Shown in pieces: positions 8,198 through 17,270 of a DNA stretch of 64,000 bases. A program made the position numbers and the translations under genes. Position 1 is the stretch's first letter; every line of letters begins with the position of its first letter. Source of the DNA: Methanoregula sp. SKADARSKE-2 (GTDB taxonomy: Archaea; Halobacteriota; Methanomicrobia; Methanomicrobiales; Methanospirillaceae); assembly GCA_030919125.1 (NCBI GenBank), contig CP121470.1, positions 806,001 to 870,000 of the forward strand, given 5' to 3'. The notes beneath the pieces were generated by a model that saw only the letters and a list, made by a program, of their open reading frames with translations, had not been told where the DNA came from and searched no databases.

Positions 8198-9007
8198 ATG
8201 ACAGAAAACCGCTATGTCCACGGGTACTCCCCCCGCGAATCCGACCGGCTCTCTGACCAGGCCCGGACCCTGACGGATCTCCTCCACCACGACACGCGCT
8301 ACCCGGAGGGAGCTGAAATCCTCGAAGCCGGCTGCGGCATCGGCGCCCAAACTGTAATCCTCGCACGGAACAGCCCAGGGGCGCACATAACCTCGGTCGA
8401 TATCTCGCCCGACTCCGTTAAACGAGCCGAAGAGCGGATCCGGGCAGCAGGGATCACGAATGTCACGTTCCGGCAGGGCGACCTCTTCAGACTCCCGTTT
8501 CCTGAGGAGAGTTTCGATCACATCTTCGTCTGTTTCGTTCTCGAACACCTCGCGGACCCGATCCTCGCCCTCCGGCGCCTGTACCCGCTTCTCCGGCCGG
8601 GCGGCTCGATCACGGTGATCGAGGGCGATCACGGCTCGACCTTATTTTACCCGGAGAGCGGGAAGGCCCACAAGGCGATCCGGTGTCTTGTCGATCTCCA
8701 GCGCTGGATCGGTGGTAACGCACTTGTCGGGAGGCAGCTGTACCCGCTCGTTGCCGGTGCCGGTTTTGGGTCGGTTAAGGTCTCGCCCCGGATGGTCTAT
8801 GTCGACGCCTCGCGCCCAGGACTTGTCGAAGGGTTCACCCGGCAGACCTTCACCGCGATGGTCGAGGGTGTCCAGGAGGACGCGATCCGGGAAGGCCTGA
8901 TGACGAGGAAGGAGTGGGTCGAGGCGATCCGGGACCTGTACCGGACCTGCGAGCCGGACGGCGTCTTCTGCTACACGTTCTTCAAGGCGACCGGGATAAA
9001 AAAATAA
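8198..9007 (+). CDS. Class I SAM-dependent methyltransferase
   Basis: A 269-residue soluble methyltransferase. Motif I is ILEAGCGIGAQTVIL, the acidic loop is VDISPDSV, and the region with NVTFRQGDLFRLPFPEESFDHIF matches motifs II and III of UbiE/Methyltransf_11 type enzymes. The C-terminal part (from the KAIRCLVDLQRWIGG region on) probably forms a substrate cap; the substrate cannot be told. The start MTENRYVHGYS at 8198 has a GGAG ribosome-binding site about 6 bases upstream; the open frame extends further back without such a site. It stands alone. Confidence 0.85.
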   Translation: MTENRYVHGYSPRESDRLSDQARTLTDLLHHDTRYPEGAEILEAGCGIGAQTVILARNSPGAHITSVDISPDSVKRAEERIRAAGITNVTFRQGDLFRLPFPEESFDHIFVCFVLEHLADPILALRRLYPLLRPGGSITVIEGDHGSTLFYPESGKAHKAIRCLVDLQRWIGGNALVGRQLYPLVAGAGFGSVKVSPRMVYVDASRPGLVEGFTRQTFTAMVEGVQEDAIREGLMTRKEWVEAIRDLYRTCEPDGVFCYTFFKATGIKK

Positions 9008-9641
9008 CCGTACTCCGAAATAATCATCCCGCCCTTATCAATCGCCAAGCAGTAAAACGGATACGCCAGGATCAAAATTTCTTGGGAAGCATGGATTCAG
9101 AAATCATTGTCATCGGCGGGCACATCGCAGGACGCTCACGCCCATCCCATCGATCCCGGAGGGGTCCGGAACTGGAAACGAAACCCAGGGAGACCCGAAA
9201 CCTCCCGCTTTTCGATGCTCCTCCTCTTCGCAGTCGGCGTCCTCCTCCCTGCTGCCTGGAGGGTCCGATGTGGCACCTGATCGAACCCCGAAGGGGGGAA
9301 TGCTCGTCTTAGTCCGATGACATCTCCACCGTCTGGCTGCGAACTTCGGGTTCATGGACGTCTCTCCCGAGCAGTTTTTTAATTTTCCAGAACTTATTGC
9401 CTGGGAGAAAATTCAAAACTCTGCGGACGAAAATTTCCAGAATTTGTGTGGTCACCAGGTAACTCCCGCAAAAGCAGCATCTCCCTTTCCCGTGAAGCTT
9501 GAAAGTCCCCCGCAAATTCTAAAAAGTGCTATCGATCGCGGGAAAAAGCGAGTTCTTTCCCGAGAAGAGATCCGGCATTTTTTAAATTTTTTCCGGCGCC
9601 CTGCGTCTTTAAAAAAAAATCTTAAAACTTATTAAAAAAGT
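9008..9641. other. Long intergenic region, possibly degenerate
   Basis: About 630 bases without a convincing gene. The first part is GC-rich and contains a short open stretch (about 9091-9310) with a hydrophobic segment readable as MLLLFAVGVLLPAA in one phase, followed by a stop; it could be the end of a decayed membrane protein. The second part (9350-9640) is AT-rich with many TTTTCCAGAA and AAATTTTCC-like words and long A and T runs. An open frame of 93 codons there has the look of chance. Confidence 0.4.
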
Positions 9642-10253
9642 TTAGTCCTGCTGCAGGAGTACGAGGCAGCCGGCAATCATGTCGTGGAATCCCTGCTTCT
9701 TTTTGGAGAACCTGATAGCAATGAACCCGAGGCAGAAGATGAGGGAGATAAATTTTGCGAAATGGCGGAGCGTCACCCGGGCAAACGTCGGCTTGTTGCC
9801 CTCGATATCGGTGACGACGATGCGCATCAGCAGTTTCCCCGGGGTTGCCTGGCTGCGTGACGATTCGAAGCCCGCGAAGTAGACCCAGGGGACGATGATG
9901 AGTGCAACACCGTACGCAGCGATGATGGACCCGAAGAGGGCCGCGGTAGTCCCATCGAGCGTGAGGGCTTCGGCGGGTTCGCCCTGGAGGTAGAAGTACA
10001 GGTTCTGGAGCCCCCGGATCAGGCCGAAAACCGAGACTGCAACGATATCCAAGATCACAAGGAGGATCATATCGACAATAAAAGCAACAAATCGCCGGCC
10101 GAACCCGCCGAAAATTCCGACATCAGGCACTTCGTCCTCTTCCGGGGCAGCGACGACCGCTGGCTTTGCCGGAAGCGACTCGATATCGGCTCCGCACCAC
10201 TGGCAGAATTTTCCGGAAGCATCGGTCTCTTTCCCACATTTTGGACAGAACAT
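9642..10253 (-). CDS. RDD family membrane protein with N-terminal zinc ribbon
   Basis: A 203-residue membrane protein. The N-terminus MFCPKCGKETDASGKFCQWCG is a zinc ribbon with two CxxC pairs, facing the cytoplasm. After a Pro/Ala/Glu linker comes an RDD domain: GFGRRFVAFIVDMILLVILDIV with the Arg-Asp pair in the first helix, a second helix around SIIAAYGVALIIVPWVYFAG, then QATPGKLLMRIVVTD and a third helix near the C-terminus. RDD proteins are poorly understood; some act in ion transport. It stands alone between two unrelated genes. Confidence 0.85.
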   Translation of the reverse strand: MFCPKCGKETDASGKFCQWCGADIESLPAKPAVVAAPEEDEVPDVGIFGGFGRRFVAFIVDMILLVILDIVAVSVFGLIRGLQNLYFYLQGEPAEALTLDGTTAALFGSIIAAYGVALIIVPWVYFAGFESSRSQATPGKLLMRIVVTDIEGNKPTFARVTLRHFAKFISLIFCLGFIAIRFSKKKQGFHDMIAGCLVLLQQD

Positions 10254-10446
10254 TCCTGTTACTCCTGATATGTAGAGTTACTCCGGTGTCCTTTTTAATT
10301 TAACTGTTCTCTCCTGAGGTTTTGTAATTCCGGCGTGCCCAGATGCATGCCCGCGGGCTGATTCCCGCGTCCGGGCCAAAGAGCTCCGGAAGCTGCTGCG
10401 AGGGCAGGCACAAATCAGTAATATGAACAAAAGATAAACGGATCCT

Positions 10447-10926
10447 ATGAAACGAACGATCCTCCTCCTCGCGTTCTGCGGGGTCATCATAAGTGTCCTG
10501 TCCGCCGGCTGCACGAGCCCGACCGACCAGGTCTTCGGCCCGGTTGCGACCCCATCCCCGACGCCGGAAGAAGTCCTGACCCCGCTGACCGGATCCGCAA
10601 CGCCCCTGACGCCGGAAGCGATCGTGACGCTACCTGCCGAGCAGTTCGTCAATATAGCGATCACCAAAGAACGTCCCGATGCAACCATCCACCTACTTTA
10701 TAACGGCGGTCCGGGAGAGATTAGCGTCCAGAGCATCCTGATGCGGGTGACCCGGTCCGACGGCAAGGTCATCGAGGGGTACCTCAACGACAATGAACGG
10801 AAGCCCCGGCGCGGCGACGAGCTCGTGATCCCGGCGACCCGGGGCAACGACCGGGTCGAGGTCTATGTGACGAGCGCCGGCAAGATCTACCGGGTGTACG
10901 ACCAGCCGATCATCTCCCTCCAATAA
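10447..10926 (+). CDS. Predicted lipoprotein, unknown function
   Basis: A 159-residue secreted protein. The N-terminal signal MKRTILLLAFCGVIISVLSAGC ends in a lipobox (LSAGC), so Cys22 is probably lipid-anchored on the outer face of the membrane. A Thr/Pro-rich spacer (residues 23-60) leads to a beta-rich domain of about 95 residues (FVNIAITKERPDATIHLLYNGG, cited in part) that looks like a small Ig-like or DUF-type fold. I do not recognise the family, but similar proteins are common in methanogens. It is divergent from the RDD gene and has no operon partners. Confidence 0.75.
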   Translation: MKRTILLLAFCGVIISVLSAGCTSPTDQVFGPVATPSPTPEEVLTPLTGSATPLTPEAIVTLPAEQFVNIAITKERPDATIHLLYNGGPGEISVQSILMRVTRSDGKVIEGYLNDNERKPRRGDELVIPATRGNDRVEVYVTSAGKIYRVYDQPIISLQ

Positions 10927-10985
10927 TTTTTGTTGGTAATGTACTCTTTTCAGCCCTGAGTCCAAGAAGGACTTACGGGGGAAAA

Positions 10986-11468
10986 ATGGCAAAAATTGCC
11001 TGCCCGGGATGCAATTTCAAAAAAGTTATACAAAATGAGCCGCGGGAAGGGGCGCTGTTCAAGGTAAATATGACCTCGTACTCTCCCGCTGCCGTTTGAG
11101 CTTGTCGAGTGATGAGGGGAAAGGATCATCAGGTATTCCTGATGGAACAGAGTTCAGATTCAATTGGTGGACGAACCGGGTTTGAAAGACGCCGGGTATG
11201 TGAAATACGGGTGAAACAGGAGAGCGATGGCGGTGGAGATCACCTCAATGGTCTTGAGGGATTCTCCTGATCTCTTAAAAGAAAACTCGCTCCGAAAGGA
11301 GGAATGACGAGATCTCAACTGCCGTTCTACCTCGCTGAATATGTCTGGAAGTACGACCCCCGAAGTGATTCTGATAGAATTAAGAGGCGGAGAATCGTAT
11401 CGTTGTTTGAGAAAATAGTCAGGGGCTGGAGCGGTCCTTTACCCAAAATTAATAATCATCGCGGGTAA
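10986..11468 (+). pseudogene. Degenerate IS1595/ISXO2-like transposase remnant
   Basis: Pieces in more than one phase resemble a DDE transposase of the IS1595 type. At 10986 a start MAKIACPGCNFKK looks like its N-terminal zinc ribbon. Around 11171 the phrase VDEPGLKDAGYVKYG, followed by a stop, resembles the DDE-strand region. From 11271 a frame reads SLKRKLAPKGGMTRSQLPFYLAEYV-WKYDPR (two adjoining parts), close to the family's C-terminal SLLKR...YLDEF..RYN pattern, and ends at 11468. The total is about half the normal length, with stops and phase changes, so it is dead. The assignment rests on motif memory and is moderate. The 10927-11535 gap otherwise holds nothing I can name. Confidence 0.45.
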
Positions 11469-11535
11469 CAACCGGCAGTACGATCAATCCGGGAATTTTC
11501 CAGGGCCGGAGTAGGGAATGAACGGGAACGTGACA

Positions 11536-12063
11536 CTACGACAACTGCTTCTCGATGAAGATGAGTGGCTTCCCCCGGTGGATGATCCAGTACTGCCGGC
11601 TGAGGAGGGGCTCATTCCTGCAGAGCGAGAAGAGTTTCCCCACGTCATCCGGGGCGGCGGAGACCCGGGCGTTGAGGATCTCCCGTCGTGCCTCGATGCG
11701 GTGCTGCTTTATTATCTTCCCGATTGGGATATCGGCTTTCATCAGGTCGTCCCGGAACTCCTGGGAGAGCCGGTCTACCGGCGTGTGAGAGATCGCGTGG
11801 ATCAGGACTTCGCCGCTTGAAACATTGCGGAGCTCCACGACCCGGTAATTCACCGGTTCGCCGACCCGGATCCCGAGACGATCCGCGGTAGGTCCATCCG
11901 CGGGAACTATCTCCTGGACCCGGGTCCCGACCGCCTCCGCTGCTCCGGTGATCGCTTCGAGAAGCTGGGTGACCGAGCCATCGGTCCCGAGCAGGATTTT
12001 CTGGACCGGCGAGAGTCGGCCGACCTCTGATTCGATAGCCTCGATATTTTGTGTGATATGCAT
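11536..12063 (-). CDS. DUF98 / chorismate lyase-like protein
   Basis: A 175-residue protein of the archaeal DUF98 family, whose Methanocaldococcus member is described as a chorismate pyruvate-lyase making 4-hydroxybenzoate, a methanopterin precursor. Family features are LSPVQKILLGTDGSVTQLLEA near the N-terminus (cited in part), VNYRVVELRN, and the strong motif DLMKADIPIGKII followed by HRIEARREI. Length and start are normal. The gene stands alone. The activity is inferred from the family; the presence of mptE elsewhere in the window agrees with methanopterin synthesis. Confidence 0.82.
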   Translation of the reverse strand: MHITQNIEAIESEVGRLSPVQKILLGTDGSVTQLLEAITGAAEAVGTRVQEIVPADGPTADRLGIRVGEPVNYRVVELRNVSSGEVLIHAISHTPVDRLSQEFRDDLMKADIPIGKIIKQHRIEARREILNARVSAAPDDVGKLFSLCRNEPLLSRQYWIIHRGKPLIFIEKQLS

Positions 12064-12239
12064 GGAAAAGGATCGTCACCACCTTGTGTAATAAGGATAG
12101 TGATTCCGGGTATCCGGTATATCCGGGATGAAACCAAAAAACCCCTCCCGGGAATCAGATGGTGACTGTTCGGAATCTTCAGGCCCGGAAGTTCTGTCCG
12201 GGAACCGACTTTTTCCGGTTATTGACCAGGAACAAAAAA

Positions 12240-12623
12240 TCAGCGCACGGGCCCTGACCGCCCGGACTTTTCCCGGCTTCTGCCGTCCGGGGCTTCATGG
12301 CTCCCCGCATGGTTTTTTATCTCGTCCAGTCTCTCCGGAATAATCCTGCCCCGCTTCCCGATCACCTCGCCACTCCGGATAACCCGGATCCGGGAGACCA
12401 TGATGTAGCTCTCGCCAAAGAGATCGAGGCCGCCGGATGCGAAATCGTCGAGGCTGAGCGGGACGCTCGGCGTATCTGTTGGCGGTTTGCTGCTGACCGG
12501 GCAGACCGAGATACCCCCGCCTCCTGCTTCAGCGATGACAACTGCGGGCCGGATCTTTGCTCCGCTCCGGTCATCGATTGCAAGGGAGACGAGGACGACA
12601 TCGCCCGGCAGGTAGCTTCCCAT
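12240..12623 (-). CDS. PemK/MazF-like protein, no antitoxin beside it
   Basis: A 127-residue protein with the MazF/PemK fold signature: GDVVLVSLAIDDRSGAKIRPAVVIA at the N-terminus (cited in part), VCPVSSKPP, and the strand FGESYIMVSRIRVI. MazF toxins are sequence-specific mRNA endonucleases. No antitoxin gene is found within 170 bases on either side; upstream (12624-12876) is an AT-rich non-coding stretch. A basic C-terminal tail (after residue 105) is longer than in typical MazF proteins. It could be a solitary archaeal PemK-like protein with a housekeeping role or a relic of a toxin-antitoxin pair. Confidence 0.75.
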   Translation of the reverse strand: MGSYLPGDVVLVSLAIDDRSGAKIRPAVVIAEAGGGGISVCPVSSKPPTDTPSVPLSLDDFASGGLDLFGESYIMVSRIRVIRSGEVIGKRGRIIPERLDEIKNHAGSHEAPDGRSREKSGRSGPVR

Positions 12624-12876
12624 TCCGGTCAGAGTTTGGTTTCTGAACGATAAAGGGATTGGCCCGGGATACTGGGAGAGAGAGTCTTCCCATACGAAAA
12701 TTTCCGGAATTTACCTGAGGGATAAAATGCCCGGGCTCGGGGAATTTCCGGGGAGGCTTGAGGGTACTGACCGGTGGCCAAAAAAATGTTCCCCGGCAAA
12801 ACCAGCAGGTTTTCCCAAAAAAGCGCACCGGGAATTTCCGGCAGCTTAATTTTCCGAAAGAACCTAATCATCCCCT

Positions 12877-14034
12877 ATGCCACGCTGCGATCGATGCGGA
12901 AGAGAATGTGCCCTCCCATTCAGCTGCCAGCACTGCGGGGGATCTTTCTGTGCCGACTGCCGCCTCCCCCCGGTCCACGAGTGTGGGGGCCTCCAGTCAT
13001 GGAAGAAGAAGCCTGCGCCCGGTATCGGCCTGAGGTACGGGAAAGGAGGCGGGGTAACCGTTACCGGGGGTGGAGACGTTCCGCAAACACGCGATCGTGC
13101 GAAGAGGAAGACCGCCCCGAAAATGCCCTGGCTGAAGGTCATGATGGTTGTTATCGCAGTTGTCATCCTCGGCGTTGCGTACCTCGTTCTGACCTCATCC
13201 GCACGGTATGATCCCGCCATCTCTCCTGTTGGCTTTTGCTCTCCAGGTCTTCCGGGGAAGCTCTCAATCGCGTCACCGGTATCATTCATCTGCCGGGAGG
13301 TCCAATCCCGTTACGAGGAAGTGTGGACTGCGAGGGTTGTATATTCTCATTTTGCCGGTCTGTGTGCGCTCGTTGCAGCAGGTGCGGGAATCTTTCTTCT
13401 TGCCGGTGATCCCGGGCAGGGGGTACGGTATGACCTGGCTTCGTCTCTTCCGGAACCACGCTACTATACCGGGATCGATTTCGATAGTCTTCATTCGAAT
13501 GACCACCTCACCGTCATTCCCCTGAAGGCGTATCGGCAGCAGATGACAAACTACAGCTGCGGGGCAGTGGCAGCCATGACCGTCATGTCGTATTACGAGA
13601 AACCTGCGAACAATACGGACGTTGAAGAGGAACGGATCGCCAGGGAGATGAATCCGACCGTATCCGACACCACCGGGATCAACCCGGAACAGATCAGTTC
13701 CTGGTTCAATCGCAACGGGTGGAATGCAACGTGGGGCACCGGCGGAAGCCGGGAGATGCTGGGCACGAACCTTGACGCGGGGATTCCTACGATGGCCGAG
13801 TGGATGGACGGGGGCGGTCACTGGGTCGTTGTCACGGGCTATGACAGCCGGGGAAGAGAAACCATCTGGGACGATGTGATCATCTTTGCCGATTCCGTTG
13901 ACACCCACGATGACCGGGTTGATGGCGTCTCCTATTTCAATTACGGCGAGTTCGATGCCATGTGGTTCGACGCCCGCTCCTTCCCGGCCACGATGCGGGA
14001 TCGGGCGTGGGTGGTCGCGGTACCCGGGCGATAA
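12877..14034 (+). CDS. AN1-type zinc finger protein joined to C39-like peptidase
   Basis: A 385-residue reading frame with two parts. Residues 1-36 are an AN1-like zinc finger (Cys4, Cys7, Cys17, Cys20, Cys25, Cys28, His34, Cys36), then a Lys/Gly-rich linker and a transmembrane helix at 84-106. Residues 159-176 form a second hydrophobic segment that looks like a signal peptide, followed by a papain-like peptidase domain of C39 type: Cys228 in NYSCGAVAAMTVMSYY and His315 in GGHWVVVTGYD, with Asp339 as possible third residue. The two halves have opposite expected locations (cytoplasm and outside), so this may be a true two-helix membrane fusion or two genes merged by loss of a stop. A GTG at 13321 preceded by GAGGA could start the peptidase separately. 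Confidence 0.75.
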   Translation: MPRCDRCGRECALPFSCQHCGGSFCADCRLPPVHECGGLQSWKKKPAPGIGLRYGKGGGVTVTGGGDVPQTRDRAKRKTAPKMPWLKVMMVVIAVVILGVAYLVLTSSARYDPAISPVGFCSPGLPGKLSIASPVSFICREVQSRYEEVWTARVVYSHFAGLCALVAAGAGIFLLAGDPGQGVRYDLASSLPEPRYYTGIDFDSLHSNDHLTVIPLKAYRQQMTNYSCGAVAAMTVMSYYEKPANNTDVEEERIAREMNPTVSDTTGINPEQISSWFNRNGWNATWGTGGSREMLGTNLDAGIPTMAEWMDGGGHWVVVTGYDSRGRETIWDDVIIFADSVDTHDDRVDGVSYFNYGEFDAMWFDARSFPATMRDRAWVVAVPGR

Positions 14035-14100
14035 GGGAAGATTCGATCATTTTGTTTTTATCGGATGAACAACAACCTGTACAAGATTTAAGGGGATATC

Positions 14101-15735
14101 ATGTCACAACAACTCGGGGGACAACCCATCATCATCATGAAGGAAGGCGCGACCCGGAGTCGCGGCGAGGAGGCCCAGAACAGCAACTTTGCCGCGGCCA
14201 AGGCGGTTGCAGCGGCTGTGCGCTCAACGCTCGGGCCCGGGGGAATGGACAAGATGCTTATCGACGGCATCGGTGACATTACCATCACGAACGATGGCGT
14301 CACCATCTTAAAAGAGATGGACATCGAACACCCGGCCGCAAAGATGATCGTCGAGATCGCAAAGACGCAGGACGCTGAAGTCGGTGACGGAACCACCAGC
14401 TCGGTCATTGTTGCCGGAGAACTCCTGAAGGAAGCCGAGGGACTTCTCGCGCTGAAGGTTCACCCGACCACGATCGCCGAAGGCTACAGGATGGCGGCGG
14501 AGAAGGCACTGGAGCTTCTCGACGATCTTGCAATCACGGTCAAGCCGACCGACACAGCGGTCTTAAAGAATATCGCGGGCACGGCGATCACCGGCAAGAA
14601 CGCGGAAGTCGCAAAGGATGCCCTCTGCAACATTATCGTAAAAGCCATAGTCTTCGTGACAGATGCGGACGGCACTGCAGACATCAGCCACATCAATGTC
14701 GAGAAGAAGACCGGCGGATCGATCGATGACACCGAACTCATCGAGGGCATGGTCATCGACAAGGAACGGGCCCACCCGAATATGCCGGCCTCGGTAAAGA
14801 ACGCAAAGATCCTCCTCCTCAACGCGCCGCTCGAGTTCAAGAAGACGGAGGTCAGCGCGAAGATCAATATCACCTCGCCCGAACAGGCGCAGGCATTCCT
14901 CAACGAAGAGGCGCACATGGTCCAGATAATGACCGAGAAGGTCATAAAGAGCGGTGCAAATGTCATCTTCTGCCAGAAAGGGATCGATGACGTCGCCCAG
15001 CACTACCTCGCCCAGGCAGGAATCCTTGCGGTCCGCAGGGTCAAGAAGAGCGACGGAGAGAATATCGCCCGCGCAACCGGTGCGACAACCGTCAACAACA
15101 TCGATGCGATCTCCTCCAGGGATCTCGGTGTGGCCGGTCTTGTCGAGGAGCGGAAAGTCTCGGGCGGCGAGATGATCTACGTCTCGAAGTGCAAGAACCC
15201 GAAGGCGGTCTCCATCATCGTCCGCGGAGGCACCGAGCACGTGGTCGAGGAGATCGAACGGGCGATCCACGACGCACTCATGGTCACCAGCGTTGTCATC
15301 AAGGACAAGAAGGTCGTCCCGGGCGGCGGTGCGATCGAGACTGAACTCTCGCTCCGGCTCCGGGAATTCGCCGCAAGCTCCGGCGGGCGTGTCCAGCTTG
15401 CCATCGAGGCCTTCGCAGCAGCTCTCGAAGTCATCCCCAGGACCCTCGCTGAGAACGCGGGTCACGATGCGATCGATGTCCTTGTCGATATGCGTGAGGC
15501 GCACCAGAAAGGGAAGAAGACGTTCGGTGTCAGTGCCGGGACCGGCAAACCCACCGATATGCTCAAGGAAGGCGTTGTCGAGCCGCTCCGGGTAAAGACC
15601 CAGGCGATCTCAAGCGCTGCTGAGGCAACCGTCATGCTCCTCCGCATCGATGATGTCATCGCTTCCCGGCAGTCCGCAGCACCCGGTGGCGGCATGCCCC
15701 CGGGAATGGGCGGGATGCCCGGTATGTGTGATTGA
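14101..15735 (+). CDS. thsA: Thermosome subunit (group II chaperonin)
   Basis: A 544-residue chaperonin subunit that builds the ATP-driven double-ring folding machine of archaea. Diagnostic motifs are [31 protein letters not shown], the PGGGAIE motif of the equatorial domain, and the C-terminal Gly/Met-rich tail ([13 protein letters not shown]). Length is normal. It has its own promoter region (AT-rich sequence upstream, with AGGGGATATC before the ATG) and is not part of an operon. Only one thermosome gene is seen in the window. Confidence 0.98.
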   Translation: MSQQLGGQPIIIMKEGATRSRGEEAQNSNFAAAKAVAAAVRSTLGPGGMDKMLIDGIGDITITNDGVTILKEMDIEHPAAKMIVEIAKTQDAEVGDGTTSSVIVAGELLKEAEGLLALKVHPTTIAEGYRMAAEKALELLDDLAITVKPTDTAVLKNIAGTAITGKNAEVAKDALCNIIVKAIVFVTDADGTADISHINVEKKTGGSIDDTELIEGMVIDKERAHPNMPASVKNAKILLLNAPLEFKKTEVSAKINITSPEQAQAFLNEEAHMVQIMTEKVIKSGANVIFCQKGIDDVAQHYLAQAGILAVRRVKKSDGENIARATGATTVNNIDAISSRDLGVAGLVEERKVSGGEMIYVSKCKNPKAVSIIVRGGTEHVVEEIERAIHDALMVTSVVIKDKKVVPGGGAIETELSLRLREFAASSGGRVQLAIEAFAAALEVIPRTLAENAGHDAIDVLVDMREAHQKGKKTFGVSAGTGKPTDMLKEGVVEPLRVKTQAISSAAEATVMLLRIDDVIASRQSAAPGGGMPPGMGGMPGMCD

Positions 15736-15902
15736 AGTCTCCCTTTTTTTGATTTTTTCCGGTTCTTCCTTTCCTCGCCAAATTTCTGGAGTACTGTCTG
15801 GTTCTGTCCGGCCCGCATTCCGGAAGATCCGATGGAACGCCCGGACTCCCCCTGGCATAATAACCCGGTCCGCCCTACACTAAAGCAGGAGCCACGCGAA
15901 TC

Positions 15903-16571
15903 ATGAAGATCCTCGCTATCCATGGAAGTCCCCGGACAATCCGCAGCACAACGCGAAGACTTGCCGGTCTTGTTCTCGAAGGCGCAGCAGAGGTTGGCGC
16001 GGAGACGGAGATTGTCGATCTTGCCGATCTCCGGATTACCCCGTGTACCGCGTGCGAGGGATGCACTTTCAACGGTATCTGCGTGTACGAAGATGATCTG
16101 TCTGCTCTCCTGGCCCGGATGAACGAGGCGGATGCGATCGTCTTCGCATCCCCGGTGTACTTCGACAGCATAACCGGGCAGATGAAAATTTTCTTCGACC
16201 GGCTCGCCGATGCGATCCATTACCAGGCACTGGCCGGGAAGGTCGGGTGTTCGGTTGCGACAACCCACGGGTCCGGTGGCGATGAAACGACCACCTATAT
16301 GGATCATCTGCTCAACTATTTGGGGATCGTCTCGATCGGAAGGATCCATGTCGCAACAGGCGGGGACGCCGGGGCCGTGGATGTTGTGGAGCAGGACGCA
16401 GGAGCCCTTGGCCGGAGACTCGTTAGCGCGATTGCAGACGGGTTCTCCGATCCGGCGCAGGAAGCGAGCATCGTGGAGAACCGGTCGGACTTCCGTGCAA
16501 TCGTTCTTGAGAACCGGGATCTCCGTACAGACGATTACGAGCGGTGGGTCCGGAGGGGATGGATCCCGTGA
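15903..16571 (+). CDS. NADPH-dependent FMN reductase / flavodoxin-fold oxidoreductase
   Basis: A 222-residue flavodoxin-like protein. FMN-phosphate binding is shown by HGSPRTIRSTTRRLA near the N-terminus, and the ASPVYFDSITGQMKIFFDR segment is typical of the NADPH-dependent FMN reductase family. A cysteine cluster, CTACEGCTFNGIC, resembles the [4Fe-4S] motif of archaeal iron-sulfur flavoproteins (Isf), though spacing is not identical. It probably moves electrons in redox stress or respiration-like processes. It is followed by 700 bases of degenerate sequence. Confidence 0.8.
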   Translation: MKILAIHGSPRTIRSTTRRLAGLVLEGAAEVGAETEIVDLADLRITPCTACEGCTFNGICVYEDDLSALLARMNEADAIVFASPVYFDSITGQMKIFFDRLADAIHYQALAGKVGCSVATTHGSGGDETTTYMDHLLNYLGIVSIGRIHVATGGDAGAVDVVEQDAGALGRRLVSAIADGFSDPAQEASIVENRSDFRAIVLENRDLRTDDYERWVRRGWIP

Positions 16572-16579
16572 AGGCATCC

Positions 16580-17156
16580 TCTCCCGATCCTGCGGGATAC
16601 CTGGCTTGCGTCTCCGGTCATCGTTTGCAACAATCCGCAAATACAGTCACTTGCAAAAACTTGGAGAAGGGCTCACGATTGACCGGGACATTGCTGCCTC
16701 GTGCCTCCTCTTTGGCCGCGATGAGATCCGGCACAGCGGCGATCTCCGGCAGAACCCGGTTACCCTGAAAGCCTCAGAGGTTTTCGCGTACTGGATCGGT
16801 TTCTGCTCTGCCAAGAGCCACCTTCTCGCAGTTCTTCTCCGGGCAAACGGGACCCCCGGCCGGCCTCTGTTGCCAGCGTTTTGCAAACGGGGATCCTGCA
16901 CGGTCGTTTTACCTGCATGGCCTGAATGCGGTCTTCCTTTGAGGAGGCCGGCTGGCGGCTGCGGGGGTCGTTGCCCGGGGCAACCGGGCTGGCGTGGATG
17001 CACCGTTTTGCTCCACCGGTCGAGCATCTTGCCATCCACCCGGGATCTCCCGGTGAAAGAGACCTGTCTGGAATTTACCCCGAACCATTGCCAGTCGTTG
17101 TTGTCGCGCTGGCGCACGGCCGGTCATTTGAAGATGTGCTAAAGAGATCCGCCTGA
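16580..17156 (+). pseudogene. Possible broken gene, family unknown
   Basis: Two coding-like stretches on the plus strand in different phases. The first (about 16590-16880) reads in part LTIDRDIAASCLLFGRDEI and ASEVFAYWIGFCSAKSHLLAV. The second (16926-17153, after an in-phase TGA) contains MRSSFEEAGWRL and PEPLPVVVVALAHGRSFEDV. Together they look like one protein of about 180 residues broken by a phase change and a stop. I do not recognise the family. The rest of the gap up to 17270 holds only the putative promoter of the next gene. Confidence 0.35.
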
Positions 17157-17270
17157 CCGGGGCGGGCCGTGATGTCTGGGGTAACGGAGAGAGCGGGGCG
17201 AAGCGGAAGTTGACCGGGGCCGCTTTGAGAAAGGAATATTTTATGTGTCTTCCTGTCAGGTATTCTCTGT

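Noticed and set aside
7940..8632. Minus-strand open frame of about 230 codons opposite the methyltransferase
   Set aside because: It is the shadow of a strongly coding plus-strand gene with clear SAM-binding motifs; its own text is Arg/Asp-rich with no motif.
9110..9310. Possible small membrane protein (MLLLFAVGVLLPAA segment)
   Set aside because: No good start codon or ribosome-binding site and only a single hydrophobic stretch before a stop; noted in the gap entry only.
9354..9635. Plus-strand frame of 93 codons in the AT-rich intergenic region
   Set aside because: Asn/Phe/Lys-rich text in low-complexity sequence, no ribosome-binding site, no family; probably chance.
14563..15504. Minus-strand open frame of about 313 codons opposite the thermosome gene
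   Set aside because: Shadow frame in high-GC coding sequence; Asp/Arg/Leu-biased text with no domain.
15462..16640. Long minus-strand frame spanning the thermosome end and flavoprotein
   Set aside because: Runs antisense to two well-supported genes and has no recognisable content.
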